Below, one piece after another: positions 6,380 through 14,173 of a DNA stretch of 20,231 bases (position 1 is its first letter; every line of letters starts with the position of its first letter). The notes beneath the pieces were generated by a model. It made no database searches. It was not told the origin of the DNA and was given only the letters and a program-made list of their open reading frames with translations. The DNA is from an uncultured Lachnospiraceae bacterium. GTDB taxonomy: Bacteria; Bacillota; Clostridia; Lachnospirales; Lachnospiraceae. Where the stretch lies: the NCBI GenBank assembly GCA_902783305.1, contig CACZQU010000503.1, forward strand, positions 1-20,231, written 5' to 3'. A program made the translations under genes and the position numbers.

Positions 6380-7025
6380 GATCCTTGAGAGAGCCGGTGA
6401 AGAGCTCTGTGTCTTTGGCCAGGGTGTGTCCGCACAGATACCGGACGGCCATGGAAACCTGAAACGCCGCGCATACGGCCGGAGTAAACGGAAGCGAGGT
6501 CTTTGAGGAAGGGGAAGATCCTTCCGGATACAATTGATGCATCATTCCTGAACCCGGTTTCACGAGCATTACCTGAAGATCCCACCCGCAGATCGCGCCG
6601 TGTATCATCGTCAGCCCTGCTTTTGCCGCGGCGTCCTCGAGAAGATGTCTGGTACTGACATTGTCCAGGGCATCCATCACCAGATCCACGTCCGCCAGCA
6701 GCCTTGCCGCGTTTTCCTCTGTAAGGTATTCGGGTACGGCGAGGACATGGACATCCGGATTGATCTGTCTGATCCGCTCTGCCGCAGCCAGCGCTTTGTT
6801 TGTTCCCAGATTGGTTACCTTGCTCAGGAGCTGCCGGTTCAGGTTGGATTCGCAGAACGTATCTCCGTCTGCCACAGTGACTGATCCTACCCCCATACGG
6901 GCAAGGTATTCTATGATGAAACCACCAAGACCTCCGCAGCCCGCGACAAGGACTCTGCTGTGCTTGAGCTTTTCCATATCCTCTGTGCTGACTGCAGGAA
7001 CATTGCGTGAATAGCGTTCTTCCAT
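6324..7025 (-). CDS. MoeB/ThiF/HesA-like adenylyltransferase (MoaD-activating)
   Basis: 233 residues, slightly shorter than E. coli MoeB. The ATP-binding loop is VAGCGGLGGFIIEYLARMGVG (residues about 27-47), followed by the acidic site DGDTFCESNLNRQLL with the conserved SNLNRQ, and the DALDN motif near 117. This is the E1-like fold that adenylates the C-terminal glycine of MoaD/ThiS. The two CxxC zinc-binding pairs of classical MoeB are absent; few cysteines remain in the C-terminal half. A strong AAAGGAGGG site precedes the ATG at 7025. It follows the flavoprotein gene by 25 bases in one operon. By context it activates the MoaD-like protein at 2608-2892; a role with ThiS or another carrier cannot be excluded. 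Its end overlaps lysR by 56 bases. Confidence 0.88.
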   Translation of the reverse strand: MEERYSRNVPAVSTEDMEKLKHSRVLVAGCGGLGGFIIEYLARMGVGSVTVADGDTFCESNLNRQLLSKVTNLGTNKALAAAERIRQINPDVHVLAVPEYLTEENAARLLADVDLVMDALDNVSTRHLLEDAAAKAGLTMIHGAICGWDLQVMLVKPGSGMMHQLYPEGSSPSSKTSLPFTPAVCAAFQVSMAVRYLCGHTLAKDTELFTGSLKDLSFESVPFGADNTPENAP

Positions 7026-7050
7026 GTTACCCTCCTTTCATCCTGACCGT

Positions 7051-7974
7051 TCAGGATCCTTTTGCCGCTGCAGCTTTACCCAGGGTATGTCCCAGCCGGA
7101 GTCCTTCCAGGGTAACGCTGTCTACGATCTCGTGGACATGAGCGGCATTGCCGCAAGGGTGGAGCCAGCCGGGAAAGCCCGCTTCCGTCTTGAGAGAATC
7201 TGCTGCTGAAGTCTCAGGTATAAGCCCAAGCGCTGTAACCAGCGTATCGCAGCGGATGATTTCCCTGGTGCCGGTATCCAGATGCTGCAGGGTGACAGCT
7301 TCAAGGCGTGGATATCCGTGCACCTTTGTCACGGTTGCCCTGAGAATCACCGGAATATGATAAGCAGCGATACACTCATCCCGGTTTCGCTTCATCCCTC
7401 CGATGTGATCGTTCTTTTCCACCATGGCGATGACGGTTCTTCCGGTGATCACCAGCCTTCTCGCCACGATCTGGCCGATATCACCGGTCCCGAGGATGAC
7501 GATGTGGTTTCCGATATCATAGTGCCCGAGATTCAGCATTTCCTGAGCTTCTCCCGCAGTATAAATGCCTGTCGGCCTTGAGCCTGATATCTCCAGGGAA
7601 TACAGGTTTTTTTCCCTGCAGCCTGTCGCAAGTACGCATTGTTCAAACAGACAGTGAAACAGTCCTTCCGGGCTGATGATTTCTGCGATCCGGTCCGGCC
7701 GGATTTTTGTGACACGGGCGCGGGAAAGCCAGGATGCGCCCGAGGCAAAGAACCTTTCCGCTTCTTTCCGGCTGTATTCCGGACCCGTCAGATCCTCTTT
7801 GTAGAATCCCCGCCCGAATCCGTTATGAATGCATTGCGGGAGGATACCCCCCAGGTAAGGCCGTTCATCGACCAGAAGCACATTGCTTCCTTCGGCTGCT
7901 GCGCCAGCCGCGGCTGCCATCCCCGCGGCTCCTCCTCCGATAACCAGTATCTGTGTGTAGAGATTGTGTATCAA
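7051..7974 (-). CDS. NAD(P)/FAD-dependent oxidoreductase (pyridine nucleotide-disulfide type)
   Basis: 307 residues from a TTG start at 7974, which has AAGGA 8 bases upstream and gives an N-terminus right before the FAD motif (ILVIGGGAAGMAAAAGA). A frame open to 8145 would leave only 32 bases to the divergent neighbour and adds a non-conserved stretch, so I reject that start. Further features are PYLGGILPQCIHNGFG near residue 48, typical of the flavoprotein that accompanies GlpA-like proteins in Clostridia, a second nucleotide-binding motif VILGTGDIGQIVARR near 155, and a C-terminal CGNAAHVHEIVDSV. Before that, the usual stretch between the ALGLIPE motif and the CGN motif appears shortened. 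It pairs with the divergent GlpA-like protein; the third usual partner, a DUF1667 protein, is not seen. Substrate unknown. Confidence 0.88.
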   Translation of the reverse strand: MIHNLYTQILVIGGGAAGMAAAAGAAAEGSNVLLVDERPYLGGILPQCIHNGFGRGFYKEDLTGPEYSRKEAERFFASGASWLSRARVTKIRPDRIAEIISPEGLFHCLFEQCVLATGCREKNLYSLEISGSRPTGIYTAGEAQEMLNLGHYDIGNHIVILGTGDIGQIVARRLVITGRTVIAMVEKNDHIGGMKRNRDECIAAYHIPVILRATVTKVHGYPRLEAVTLQHLDTGTREIIRCDTLVTALGLIPETSAADSLKTEAGFPGWLHPCGNAAHVHEIVDSVTLEGLRLGHTLGKAAAAKGS

Positions 7975-8063
7975 TGTTTTTTTCCTTGTATATGGTCTGA
8001 ACGATACGATAGAATATGGCTGACCCTTATATTTGTCTGCCCTGACGAAGCGGTGTTCCGGCG

Positions 8064-8090
8064 GAAGCGCTGCATTGCACAAAGCGCTTC
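8064..8090. promoter_or_regulatory. Inverted repeat in the divergent flavoprotein intergenic region
   Basis: GAAGCGCT (8064-8071) and AGCGCTTC (8083-8090) form perfect 8-base arms around 11 bases. The site lies in the 203-base gap (7975-8177) between the two divergently read flavoprotein genes, the only gap where their promoters can lie. It could be a shared operator. No convincing pair of -35/-10 boxes was found in the gap. The plus-strand gene has a clear GGAGGG ribosome binding site. Confidence 0.4.
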
Positions 8091-8177
8091 GCGGATGCAG
8101 AAACTGCCGGTTTTGGCGTAATGATACCATAGATAGGTAAAGCACACAACAAACTCTTTCATCCGGAGGGCTTTGCC

Positions 8178-9590
8178 ATGAAAAGAATCGATGTGCTCGT
8201 TATTGGAGCAGGCCTTCTGGGATGCTTTACGGCCAGAAATCTTACAAGATATGAAATGGATGTCCTTGTTCTGGAAAAGGAATGCGATGTATCCAGAGGG
8301 ATTTCCAAAGCCAATACCGGTATCATATACACCGGCTATGACAATAAACCCGGTACATTGAAAAGCAAGCTTTGTATTCAGGCGAATGAGGCATTTGATG
8401 CTCTGACAAGGCAGCTTGGGGTTCCGTTTACACGGCCAGGGTCCTTGCTGATCGGCTTCGGACCGAATGCCGATCAGGTGATACGCCGGAAATATCTTGA
8501 CGGAATGCGGGCTGGTGTCAGGGGAATAGAGCTGTTGACCGGGGATAGGGCAAAAGAGCTTGAACCGGGTATTACTGACGGCATCACATCCGCCATGTAC
8601 TCCCGAAGCACCGGCACTATCAATCCCTGGGAGCTGTGTATAGCTGCATATGAGAATGCCAGGGACAACGGGGCTCAGTTCCGGTTTGACCGTGAGGTAC
8701 GGGCCATCAGAAAAGAAGACGGCCGGTTCCTCGTGGAGACAGATGCGGATCAGTATTCGGCAGCTGCTGTCGTGAATGCTGCAGGACTTTACGCGGACCA
8801 GGTGAGAGAGCTGATCAGGAAGCCTCTTGTGCGTCTTTATCCGACGGCAGCGGACTACATGGTTCTGGATATCAGTGAAAAGGGAAAGATCAATCATATT
8901 ATCTTTCATGAAGGAGAAAACGGGAAAGGACTGACTCTCGTTCCGACGGTGGACGGAAATCTTCTCGCCGGACCGGTGAACCGTGCGCCGGAGGATGGCA
9001 GATTGTCTGCTTCAGGCTTTACGGTCAGCTCTGCCGGTCTTGCGGAGCTTAAGTCACTGATCAGAAGGATTGCCCCGTCCGTCGACCCGGAAAGACAGAT
9101 ACGGGCATTTGGATCCTTACGGCCTAATTTGTACAAAGTCCATGAAGAGTCGGGAAAAATCGTCAGAGAGGAAACCCGGTTCAAGGATTTTTCTCTTCTC
9201 GAGGAAGACGGATTCTTCAGCCTCATCGGGATCAAGACGCCCGGGCTGACTTTTTCCAACGAGCTTGGCAGACTCGCGGCAGACAAGGCGGCAGCGTTTG
9301 CAGGCAGAACAGCGTTGAGAAAAAGCTATAATCCCTGCCGCAATCCGATTGAAAGGACAAGAGAGATGCCAGAGTCGGAGCTGGCTGCAAAAATACAGAA
9401 GGATCCGGGTCGGGGGGAGATCATCTGCGGGTGCATGAATGTCAGCCGATCTGAAATTCTTCAGGCGGTTGCCCGGGGAGCGAGTGACTTCGAAGGAGTC
9501 AGGCGGAGGACCGGAGCCGGTATGGGAAGGTGCCAGGGAAGCCGCTGCAGGAAAAGAATATGGGATTATTGCCATGAAAGATCGTTTTGA
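8178..9590 (+). CDS. GlpA-like FAD-dependent oxidoreductase with C-terminal BFD-type 2Fe-2S domain
   Basis: 470 residues. The N-terminal Rossmann motif (VLVIGAGLLGCFTARNL, residues 6-22) and the SKANTGIIYTGYD segment place it in the DAO superfamily beside anaerobic glycerol-3-phosphate dehydrogenase GlpA and L-2-hydroxyglutarate oxidase. The C-terminus has a BFD-like domain with Cys417, Cys419, Cys452 and Cys457 (CGC and CQGSRC), which should hold a 2Fe-2S cluster. Such proteins oxidise a hydroxy or amino compound and pass electrons to a partner flavoprotein, here probably the divergent 307-residue protein. The start has CGGAGGG just upstream. The last 17 bases overlap moaA, so it heads the tungstopterin operon and is coupled to it. 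The substrate cannot be read from sequence; a compound giving the aldehyde used by the AOR is one guess. Confidence 0.9.
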   Translation: MKRIDVLVIGAGLLGCFTARNLTRYEMDVLVLEKECDVSRGISKANTGIIYTGYDNKPGTLKSKLCIQANEAFDALTRQLGVPFTRPGSLLIGFGPNADQVIRRKYLDGMRAGVRGIELLTGDRAKELEPGITDGITSAMYSRSTGTINPWELCIAAYENARDNGAQFRFDREVRAIRKEDGRFLVETDADQYSAAAVVNAAGLYADQVRELIRKPLVRLYPTAADYMVLDISEKGKINHIIFHEGENGKGLTLVPTVDGNLLAGPVNRAPEDGRLSASGFTVSSAGLAELKSLIRRIAPSVDPERQIRAFGSLRPNLYKVHEESGKIVREETRFKDFSLLEEDGFFSLIGIKTPGLTFSNELGRLAADKAAAFAGRTALRKSYNPCRNPIERTREMPESELAAKIQKDPGRGEIICGCMNVSRSEILQAVARGASDFEGVRRRTGAGMGRCQGSRCRKRIWDYCHERSF

Positions 9591-10539
9591 GCGGGAAATT
9601 GATTACTTAAGAATTTCGATTACCGACCGATGTAATCTGCGGTGCAGGTATTGTATGCCGGAAGGCTGTGACAAGGTTTCCATGAGCCAGATCCTTACGT
9701 ATGAAGAGATCAGGAGAATATGCCGGATTGCGGCCCGTCTGGGGATCAGAAAGATCAGGATTACCGGAGGTGAACCTTTTGTCAGACTCGGCTGCACGGA
9801 CCTGATCAGAACCATAAAACGGACAGAGGGCATCGCGTCAGTCACGGTTACCACTAACGGGCAGAATCTGGTTCAGTACATCGATGAACTGAAAGCTGCG
9901 GGTATTGACGGCATCAACATCAGCCTCGATACCCTTGATCCTGACCGGTATGCTTATATCACCGGCGGAGGATCTCTGGACAAAACTTTACAATCCATTG
10001 ACCTGGCCGTAGAGGCAGGGATTCGTACCAAGGTCAACTGCCTGATTCAGAAGGACTTCAATGAGGATGAAATCTTCCGCCTCGCCGGCTTTGCCTTCCG
10101 GAAGGGTATCGATCTGCGCTTCATTGAGCTGATGCCGATCGGAATCGCGGATCCTTCCCAGGGAATCTCCAATGAATGGATCCTCGGGATGCTGAGGAAA
10201 AACTGGCCTGATCTGGAAAAGGATAACCGGAAACACGGCAGCGGACCGGCAGTCTATTATCTGAGACCGGGAATCCCTGGCGGAATCGGGCTGATCAGCG
10301 CGATTCACAACAGCTTCTGCGCCGGCTGCAACAGAATCAGGCTGACATCGCAGGGACAGATCAAGCCCTGTCTTTGCTATGATGGCGGGATTGATCTGAA
10401 GCCTTATCTGAAGCGGCCGGATCAGGAACTTGAAACCGCACTGAAAGAAGCAATTCTCCAAAAACCGGAGGGGCATTGCTTCACGACGAGACGGTACGGG
10501 TCAGAGGAACACAGACTGATGTCCCAGATCGGAGGATAA
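9574..10539 (+). CDS. moaA: GTP 3',8-cyclase MoaA
   Basis: 321 residues. The radical SAM motif is Cys20, Cys24, Cys27 in DRCNLRCRYCMPEG; the second cluster is Cys249, Cys252 and Cys266 in FCAGCNRIRLTSQGQIKPC, the C-x2-C-x13-C spacing of MoaA. TGGEP and a GG C-terminus (ending MSQIGG) are both present, and the terminal GG is needed for activity in this family. MoaA turns GTP into 3',8-cyclo-GTP, the first step of molybdopterin synthesis. I chose the ATG at 9574 because the family N-terminus (MKDRFEREIDYLRISITDRC) begins there; it overlaps the upstream flavoprotein gene by 17 bases and its ribosome binding site is weak, so translational coupling is likely. The two final Gly codons also serve as the GGAGGA ribosome binding site of the next gene. 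Confidence 0.96.
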   Translation: MKDRFEREIDYLRISITDRCNLRCRYCMPEGCDKVSMSQILTYEEIRRICRIAARLGIRKIRITGGEPFVRLGCTDLIRTIKRTEGIASVTVTTNGQNLVQYIDELKAAGIDGINISLDTLDPDRYAYITGGGSLDKTLQSIDLAVEAGIRTKVNCLIQKDFNEDEIFRLAGFAFRKGIDLRFIELMPIGIADPSQGISNEWILGMLRKNWPDLEKDNRKHGSGPAVYYLRPGIPGGIGLISAIHNSFCAGCNRIRLTSQGQIKPCLCYDGGIDLKPYLKRPDQELETALKEAILQKPEGHCFTTRRYGSEEHRLMSQIGG

Positions 10540-10542
10540 CAG

Positions 10543-11511
10543 ATGAAAAAAAAGGGAAAAGTGATCGCGGTCTGTACCAGTGAAAAAAAAGGGACCGCAA
10601 AAACCGAGGTGCCGTCCATCAGGCTGATTCCCGGTATGGGAATCGAGGGTGACGCCCATGCCGGCCGCTGGCACCGCCAGGTCAGCCTGCTTGCCCTTGA
10701 AAAGATTGAGGCTTTCCGTAAAATGGGAGCAAACGTGAGTTATGGTGCATTCGGAGAGAATATCATTATCGAAGGGTTCGATCTTCGCTCGCTGCCGGTC
10801 GGTACCAGATTCCGGATTGGAGATGTACTTCTGGAAATGACCCAGATCGGCAAGGAATGCCATTCCCATTGCGCGATTTACGCCCAGGTCGGAGACTGTA
10901 TCATGCCGAGGGAGGGCGTCTTCACCGTTGTACTTGAAGGAGGCGGGATAAAAGCCGGAGACGCGGTAGAGATGATCGAAGCAGATCCGGAGAGGCCTTT
11001 TACGGCGGCGTGGATTACCTTGTCAGATAAAGGCGCGGCCGGGGAGCGGGAGGACAGAAGCGGTCCGCTGATCGGGCAGCTTCTTACCGAAGCAGGATAT
11101 GAGGTTGTAGAAGGTCTGCTGCTTCCCGATGGAGTGGAAAAGCTGAAGCAGCAGCTTGTCCGGCTTGCCGATCAAAGACAGGTTAACGTGATATTTACCA
11201 CAGGGGGAACCGGGCTTTCGCCAAGAGATCTTACTCCTGAGGCGACCATAGAGGTCTGTGACCGGATGGCTCCGGGGATTGCAGAGGCAGTAAGGGCATA
11301 TTCGATGACAAAAACGCCTTCGGCCATGCTGTCCAGAGCAGCGGCAGGGATGCGCGGACAGACCCTGATCATCAACCTGCCCGGAAGCCCCAAAGCCGTC
11401 AGGGAATGCCTGGAATTTCTGCTTCCTCCGCTTGAGCACGGACTTGGGATTATGCTTGGTCGGGATGGGGAATGCGCGGGAAATCAGGACGGTACGAAAT
11501 CCGGAGAATAA
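10543..11511 (+). CDS. MOSC domain - MogA/MoaB fusion protein
   Basis: 322 residues with two domains. Residues 1 to about 145 are a MOSC domain (GMGIEGDAHAGRWHRQVSLL; GAFGENI; conserved cysteines in GKECHSHC; VGDCIMPREGVF). MOSC domains handle sulfur or sulfurated metal in molybdenum enzymes. Residues about 150-310 are a MogA/MoaB domain (ITLSDKGAAGEREDRSGP; TTGGTGLSPRDLTPEAT; LPGSPKAVRECL), which adenylates molybdopterin before metal insertion. The fusion is known in Bacillota. Here it sits between moaA (3 bases upstream) and moaC (2 bases downstream), and supplies the only MogA activity in the window. The role of the MOSC half is unknown: a sulfur-transfer or cofactor-carrier function is inference. 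Confidence 0.93.
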   Translation: MKKKGKVIAVCTSEKKGTAKTEVPSIRLIPGMGIEGDAHAGRWHRQVSLLALEKIEAFRKMGANVSYGAFGENIIIEGFDLRSLPVGTRFRIGDVLLEMTQIGKECHSHCAIYAQVGDCIMPREGVFTVVLEGGGIKAGDAVEMIEADPERPFTAAWITLSDKGAAGEREDRSGPLIGQLLTEAGYEVVEGLLLPDGVEKLKQQLVRLADQRQVNVIFTTGGTGLSPRDLTPEATIEVCDRMAPGIAEAVRAYSMTKTPSAMLSRAAAGMRGQTLIINLPGSPKAVRECLEFLLPPLEHGLGIMLGRDGECAGNQDGTKSGE

Positions 11512-11513
11512 TA

Positions 11514-12011
11514 ATGAGCGAATTTACACATTTTGATGAAAAAGGCAATGCCTCCATGGTAGATGTCTCCGAAAAGAAGGTTACCAGAAGAGAGGCTGAG
11601 GCACAGGGAACGATCAGGCTCAGCCGGGAAGCCATGGACGCGGTGATGGGCCGCAGGATAAAAAAGGGAGATGTGTTTACCGTGGCTCAGGTTGCGGGAA
11701 TCATGGGGACTAAGCGTACCGCTGACCTGATCCCCATGTGCCATCCGCTCAGCCTGACTCACGCCATCGTCACTTTTGAAACCGATGAAGAGGCCTGTGA
11801 AATCACCGTCTTGTGCAGGGCGGTGACCGACGGCAGGACAGGTGTCGAGATGGAGGCTCTGACCGGTGTGACCACAGCTCTGCTCACGATCTATGACATG
11901 TGTAAAGCCATAGATAAGCGGATGCTGATCCGTGACATCCATCTTGTGAAAAAATCCGGAGGCAGGAGCGGAGATTTCCGGTATATTCTTCCCGGTTCCG
12001 ACCGGGATTAA
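11514..12011 (+). CDS. moaC: Cyclic pyranopterin monophosphate synthase MoaC
   Basis: 165 residues, normal for MoaC. It converts 3',8-cyclo-GTP made by MoaA into cyclic pyranopterin monophosphate. Family motifs: SMVDVSEKKVTRREA at the N-terminus, AGIMGTKRTADLIPMCHPL near residue 60-80 with the active-site His, VEMEALTGV near 112, and YDMCKAIDK near 128 with the active-site Asp and Lys. The ATG at 11514 follows the upstream stop by 2 bases and has GGAG 9 bases away. A 6-bp stem, CCCGGT/ACCGGG (11991-12006), lies at the very end of the gene just before its stop; no T-run follows, so it is at most an mRNA processing or partial stop signal before tupA. Confidence 0.96.
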   Translation: MSEFTHFDEKGNASMVDVSEKKVTRREAEAQGTIRLSREAMDAVMGRRIKKGDVFTVAQVAGIMGTKRTADLIPMCHPLSLTHAIVTFETDEEACEITVLCRAVTDGRTGVEMEALTGVTTALLTIYDMCKAIDKRMLIRDIHLVKKSGGRSGDFRYILPGSDRD

Positions 12012-12061
12012 AGGATATAGGATTCTACAGGCAAGGAAAAACGAACAAAGGAGGAAATGAA

Positions 12062-12898
12062 ATGAAAAAGCTTTGGGTGATGCTGCTTGGTACAGTCATG
12101 ATTCTGACCTCTGCCGTATTTGCCGGCGCTGAGGAAGGCGGCGGGATCTTGATGATGGCAACGACAACAAGCACGGAGGACACAGGACTGCTCGATTATC
12201 TTCAGCCCCTGTTTAAGGAGGATACCGGTATAGACCTTCAGTGGACAGCCGTAGGAACGGGCGAAGCTTTGCGGCTGGGTGAAGACGGACAGGTGGATAT
12301 CGTTCTTGTCCATGCCAGGGCCAGCGAAGAAGAATTTGTCAAAAACGGCTTCGGTGTCGAGCGGTTCCCGGTAATGTACAACGATTTCGTGATCGTGGGA
12401 CCTGCCGAACCGATCGCCAAGACAGATGATGTCGCCGCGGTATTCGAGACGATCCAGAAGGACCAGCTACCTTTCGTGTCGCGCGGAGATGACTCCGGCA
12501 CGGACAAGAAGGAAAAGAAGATCTGGGCAGAGCTGGAGCTTGATCCGTCAGAAAACCCGAATTATATTGAATCCGGACAGGGAATGGGCGCTACGCTTAC
12601 CATTGCCAATGAGAAGGATGCGTACTGCATGACGGACCGTGGAACCTGGCTCAAGCAGTCCATCGATTCCGAAAACGATTATGTGCTTGACATTGTCTGC
12701 GAAGGCGGAAAGCAGCTGCTCAACCAGTACGGCGTCATTGCGGTCAGCCCCGAAAAGTATCCGGACCTCAACAACGATGCGGCCAACGCATTTATTGAGT
12801 GGATCACTTCTGAAAAAGTACAGGAGCTCATTGGGGAATTCGGTGTTGAAGAATATGGCCAGGCCTTGTTTACCCCTGATGCCGGAACCGACAACTGA
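12062..12898 (+). CDS. tupA: Tungstate ABC transporter, substrate-binding protein TupA
   Basis: 278 residues. The N-terminus MKKLWVMLLGTVMILTSAVFA is a signal peptide. The TTTSTEDTGLLDYLQPLF stretch right after it is the hallmark of TupA-type tungstate binders, the TTTS residues being oxyanion ligands. Further family motifs are GTGEALRLGEDGQVDIVLVHA, SRGDDSGTDKKE, and the MTDRGTW segment. It captures tungstate outside the membrane and delivers it to TupB. A strong AAGGAGG lies 7 bases before the ATG. Oddly, no lipobox cysteine is seen at the cleavage site, although monoderm binding proteins are usually lipoproteins. The AOR and pterin genes around it support tungstate rather than molybdate as the cargo; selectivity itself is not provable here. 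Confidence 0.94.
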   Translation: MKKLWVMLLGTVMILTSAVFAGAEEGGGILMMATTTSTEDTGLLDYLQPLFKEDTGIDLQWTAVGTGEALRLGEDGQVDIVLVHARASEEEFVKNGFGVERFPVMYNDFVIVGPAEPIAKTDDVAAVFETIQKDQLPFVSRGDDSGTDKKEKKIWAELELDPSENPNYIESGQGMGATLTIANEKDAYCMTDRGTWLKQSIDSENDYVLDIVCEGGKQLLNQYGVIAVSPEKYPDLNNDAANAFIEWITSEKVQELIGEFGVEEYGQALFTPDAGTDN

Positions 12899-12900
12899 TT

Positions 12901-13584
12901 ATGCTGGAATGGGTAAAAGAGGTTTTTTCCAATCCTGCCGTATTAAGCGCGATCCAGGTCACTTTTATTCTGGCATTCGCCTCCACTTCGGTTTCAGCAG
13001 TGGCCGGGATATCGGCAGGACTCTGGCTTCAGCATCATGAATTCCGGGGAAAACGGGCCGTCATCAGGATTAACCGGACCCTTATGGGGGTTCCTCCTGT
13101 CGTCATCGGACTGCTCGTCTATCTTCTTACCATGCGTGGAGGGCCTCTTGGCCCTCTGTCGCTTCTTTTTACGGTCAAAGGTATGATATTTGCCCAGGTA
13201 CTGATCATAACGCCTGTCATCAGCGGGATGGTCTTTTCCTATGCTGACAGCGCCGTGCCTGCGATCCGGGCATTCGCCAGGACAATGGGCGCGGATAAGC
13301 GGCAGACAAACCGGCTCATCTTAAGCGAGCTGAGAAATGAGCTGTATTTCTGCATCATCGCCGGATTCGGCAGATCAATCAGCGAGGTCGGCTCGGTAAT
13401 GCTCGTCGGAGGAAATATCAAGGGGCATACAAGGACGATGACGACGACGATCTCGCTTCTCAAAAGCCAGGGTATTTATTCCGAAGGAATCGGTCTTGGA
13501 CTGATTCTGCTGGTTATCGCGTTTCTCCTGCAGACGCTTGGCGACCATCTGAGAAAGGAACAGATCCGGGATGAGAATTACTGA
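12901..13584 (+). CDS. tupB: Tungstate ABC transporter, permease TupB
   Basis: 227 residues with about five to six membrane segments (for example AIQVTFILAFASTSVSAVAG near 17, VIGLLVYLLT near 68, FAQVLIITPVISGMVF near 97, LGLILLVIAFLLQ near 200). The EAA-type coupling loop is IRAFARTMGADKRQTNRLILSEL near 125-147, followed by GFGRSISEVGSVMLVGGNI, typical of TupB/WtpB. It forms the membrane channel of the tungstate importer. The ATG lies 2 bases after the tupA stop with no clear ribosome binding site, so translation is probably coupled to tupA. Its end overlaps tupC by 14 bases. Confidence 0.95.
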   Translation: MLEWVKEVFSNPAVLSAIQVTFILAFASTSVSAVAGISAGLWLQHHEFRGKRAVIRINRTLMGVPPVVIGLLVYLLTMRGGPLGPLSLLFTVKGMIFAQVLIITPVISGMVFSYADSAVPAIRAFARTMGADKRQTNRLILSELRNELYFCIIAGFGRSISEVGSVMLVGGNIKGHTRTMTTTISLLKSQGIYSEGIGLGLILLVIAFLLQTLGDHLRKEQIRDENY

Positions 13585-14173
13585 GCTAAGAAAAAAAATC
13601 GGCAGCATGGATCTGTATATCCGGGATCTGGTTATCGAAAAGGGCAGGATTCATGGACTGACAGGGCCTAACGGATGCGGTAAAACCACTTTGCTGAAAA
13701 TCATCATGGGGATTACCGAGCCGGATTCCGGGACAATAGATCTTGAAGGTCTCAGGCCGACGGACATTACCATGACCAGTCAGAGGCCATACCTGATGCA
13801 TGCCAGCGTTTATGACAATATTGTCTATCCACTGAAGCTGAGAGGTGCCCGGATCAACCGGGAGGAGATCGAAGAGCTTATGGAACGGGCCGGGCTTTTG
13901 CCTCTGAAGCAGCAGTATGCAGGCAGTCTTTCCAGTGGGGAGAGGCAGAAGCTGTCGTTTCTGCGCGCTGTCGTGTTCCATCCTTCCATGGTCCTGATTG
14001 ATGAGACCTTCTCCAATCTGGATCCTGAAAGTGAAGCACTCTTTAAGGAGATCATCATCGACCGCCGCAAAACAGACCGGTCCACCTGGCTGATCGTCAG
14101 CCATCAATGGGACCGGATGAATTCCATATTCGAAGAAACGCATTTTATGGAGAAGGGAAGAATCGTGAAATGA
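13571..14173 (+). CDS. tupC: Tungstate ABC transporter, ATPase TupC
   Basis: 200 residues, a compact ABC ATPase as is usual for TupC. Walker A is GPNGCGKTT (about residues 33-41), the Q-loop is TSQRPYLM near 74, the signature is LSSGERQ near 119, Walker B is MVLIDETFSNLDPE near 139, and the switch His is in IVSHQWD near 176. It powers tungstate uptake by TupB. The start overlaps tupB by 14 bases, and the stop overlaps the moeA start (ATGA), so the genes are tightly coupled. No C-terminal regulatory (TOBE) domain is present, unlike ModC. Confidence 0.95.
   Translation: MRITELRKKIGSMDLYIRDLVIEKGRIHGLTGPNGCGKTTLLKIIMGITEPDSGTIDLEGLRPTDITMTSQRPYLMHASVYDNIVYPLKLRGARINREEIEELMERAGLLPLKQQYAGSLSSGERQKLSFLRAVVFHPSMVLIDETFSNLDPESEALFKEIIIDRRKTDRSTWLIVSHQWDRMNSIFEETHFMEKGRIVK

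Noticed and set aside
7971..8909. 312-codon open frame on the minus strand
   Set aside because: It lies mostly antisense to the GlpA-like gene, has no family motifs and would cross the divergent control region.
11991..12006. 6-bp stem at the end of moaC as a terminator separating moaC from tupA
   Set aside because: The stem is short and no T-run follows; moaC and tupA are only 50 bases apart in an otherwise continuous operon.
13144..13164. Strong GGGCC/GGCCC stem
   Set aside because: It is inside tupB and follows from the codons of a Gly-Pro-Leu-Gly-Pro loop; no reason to assign a function.
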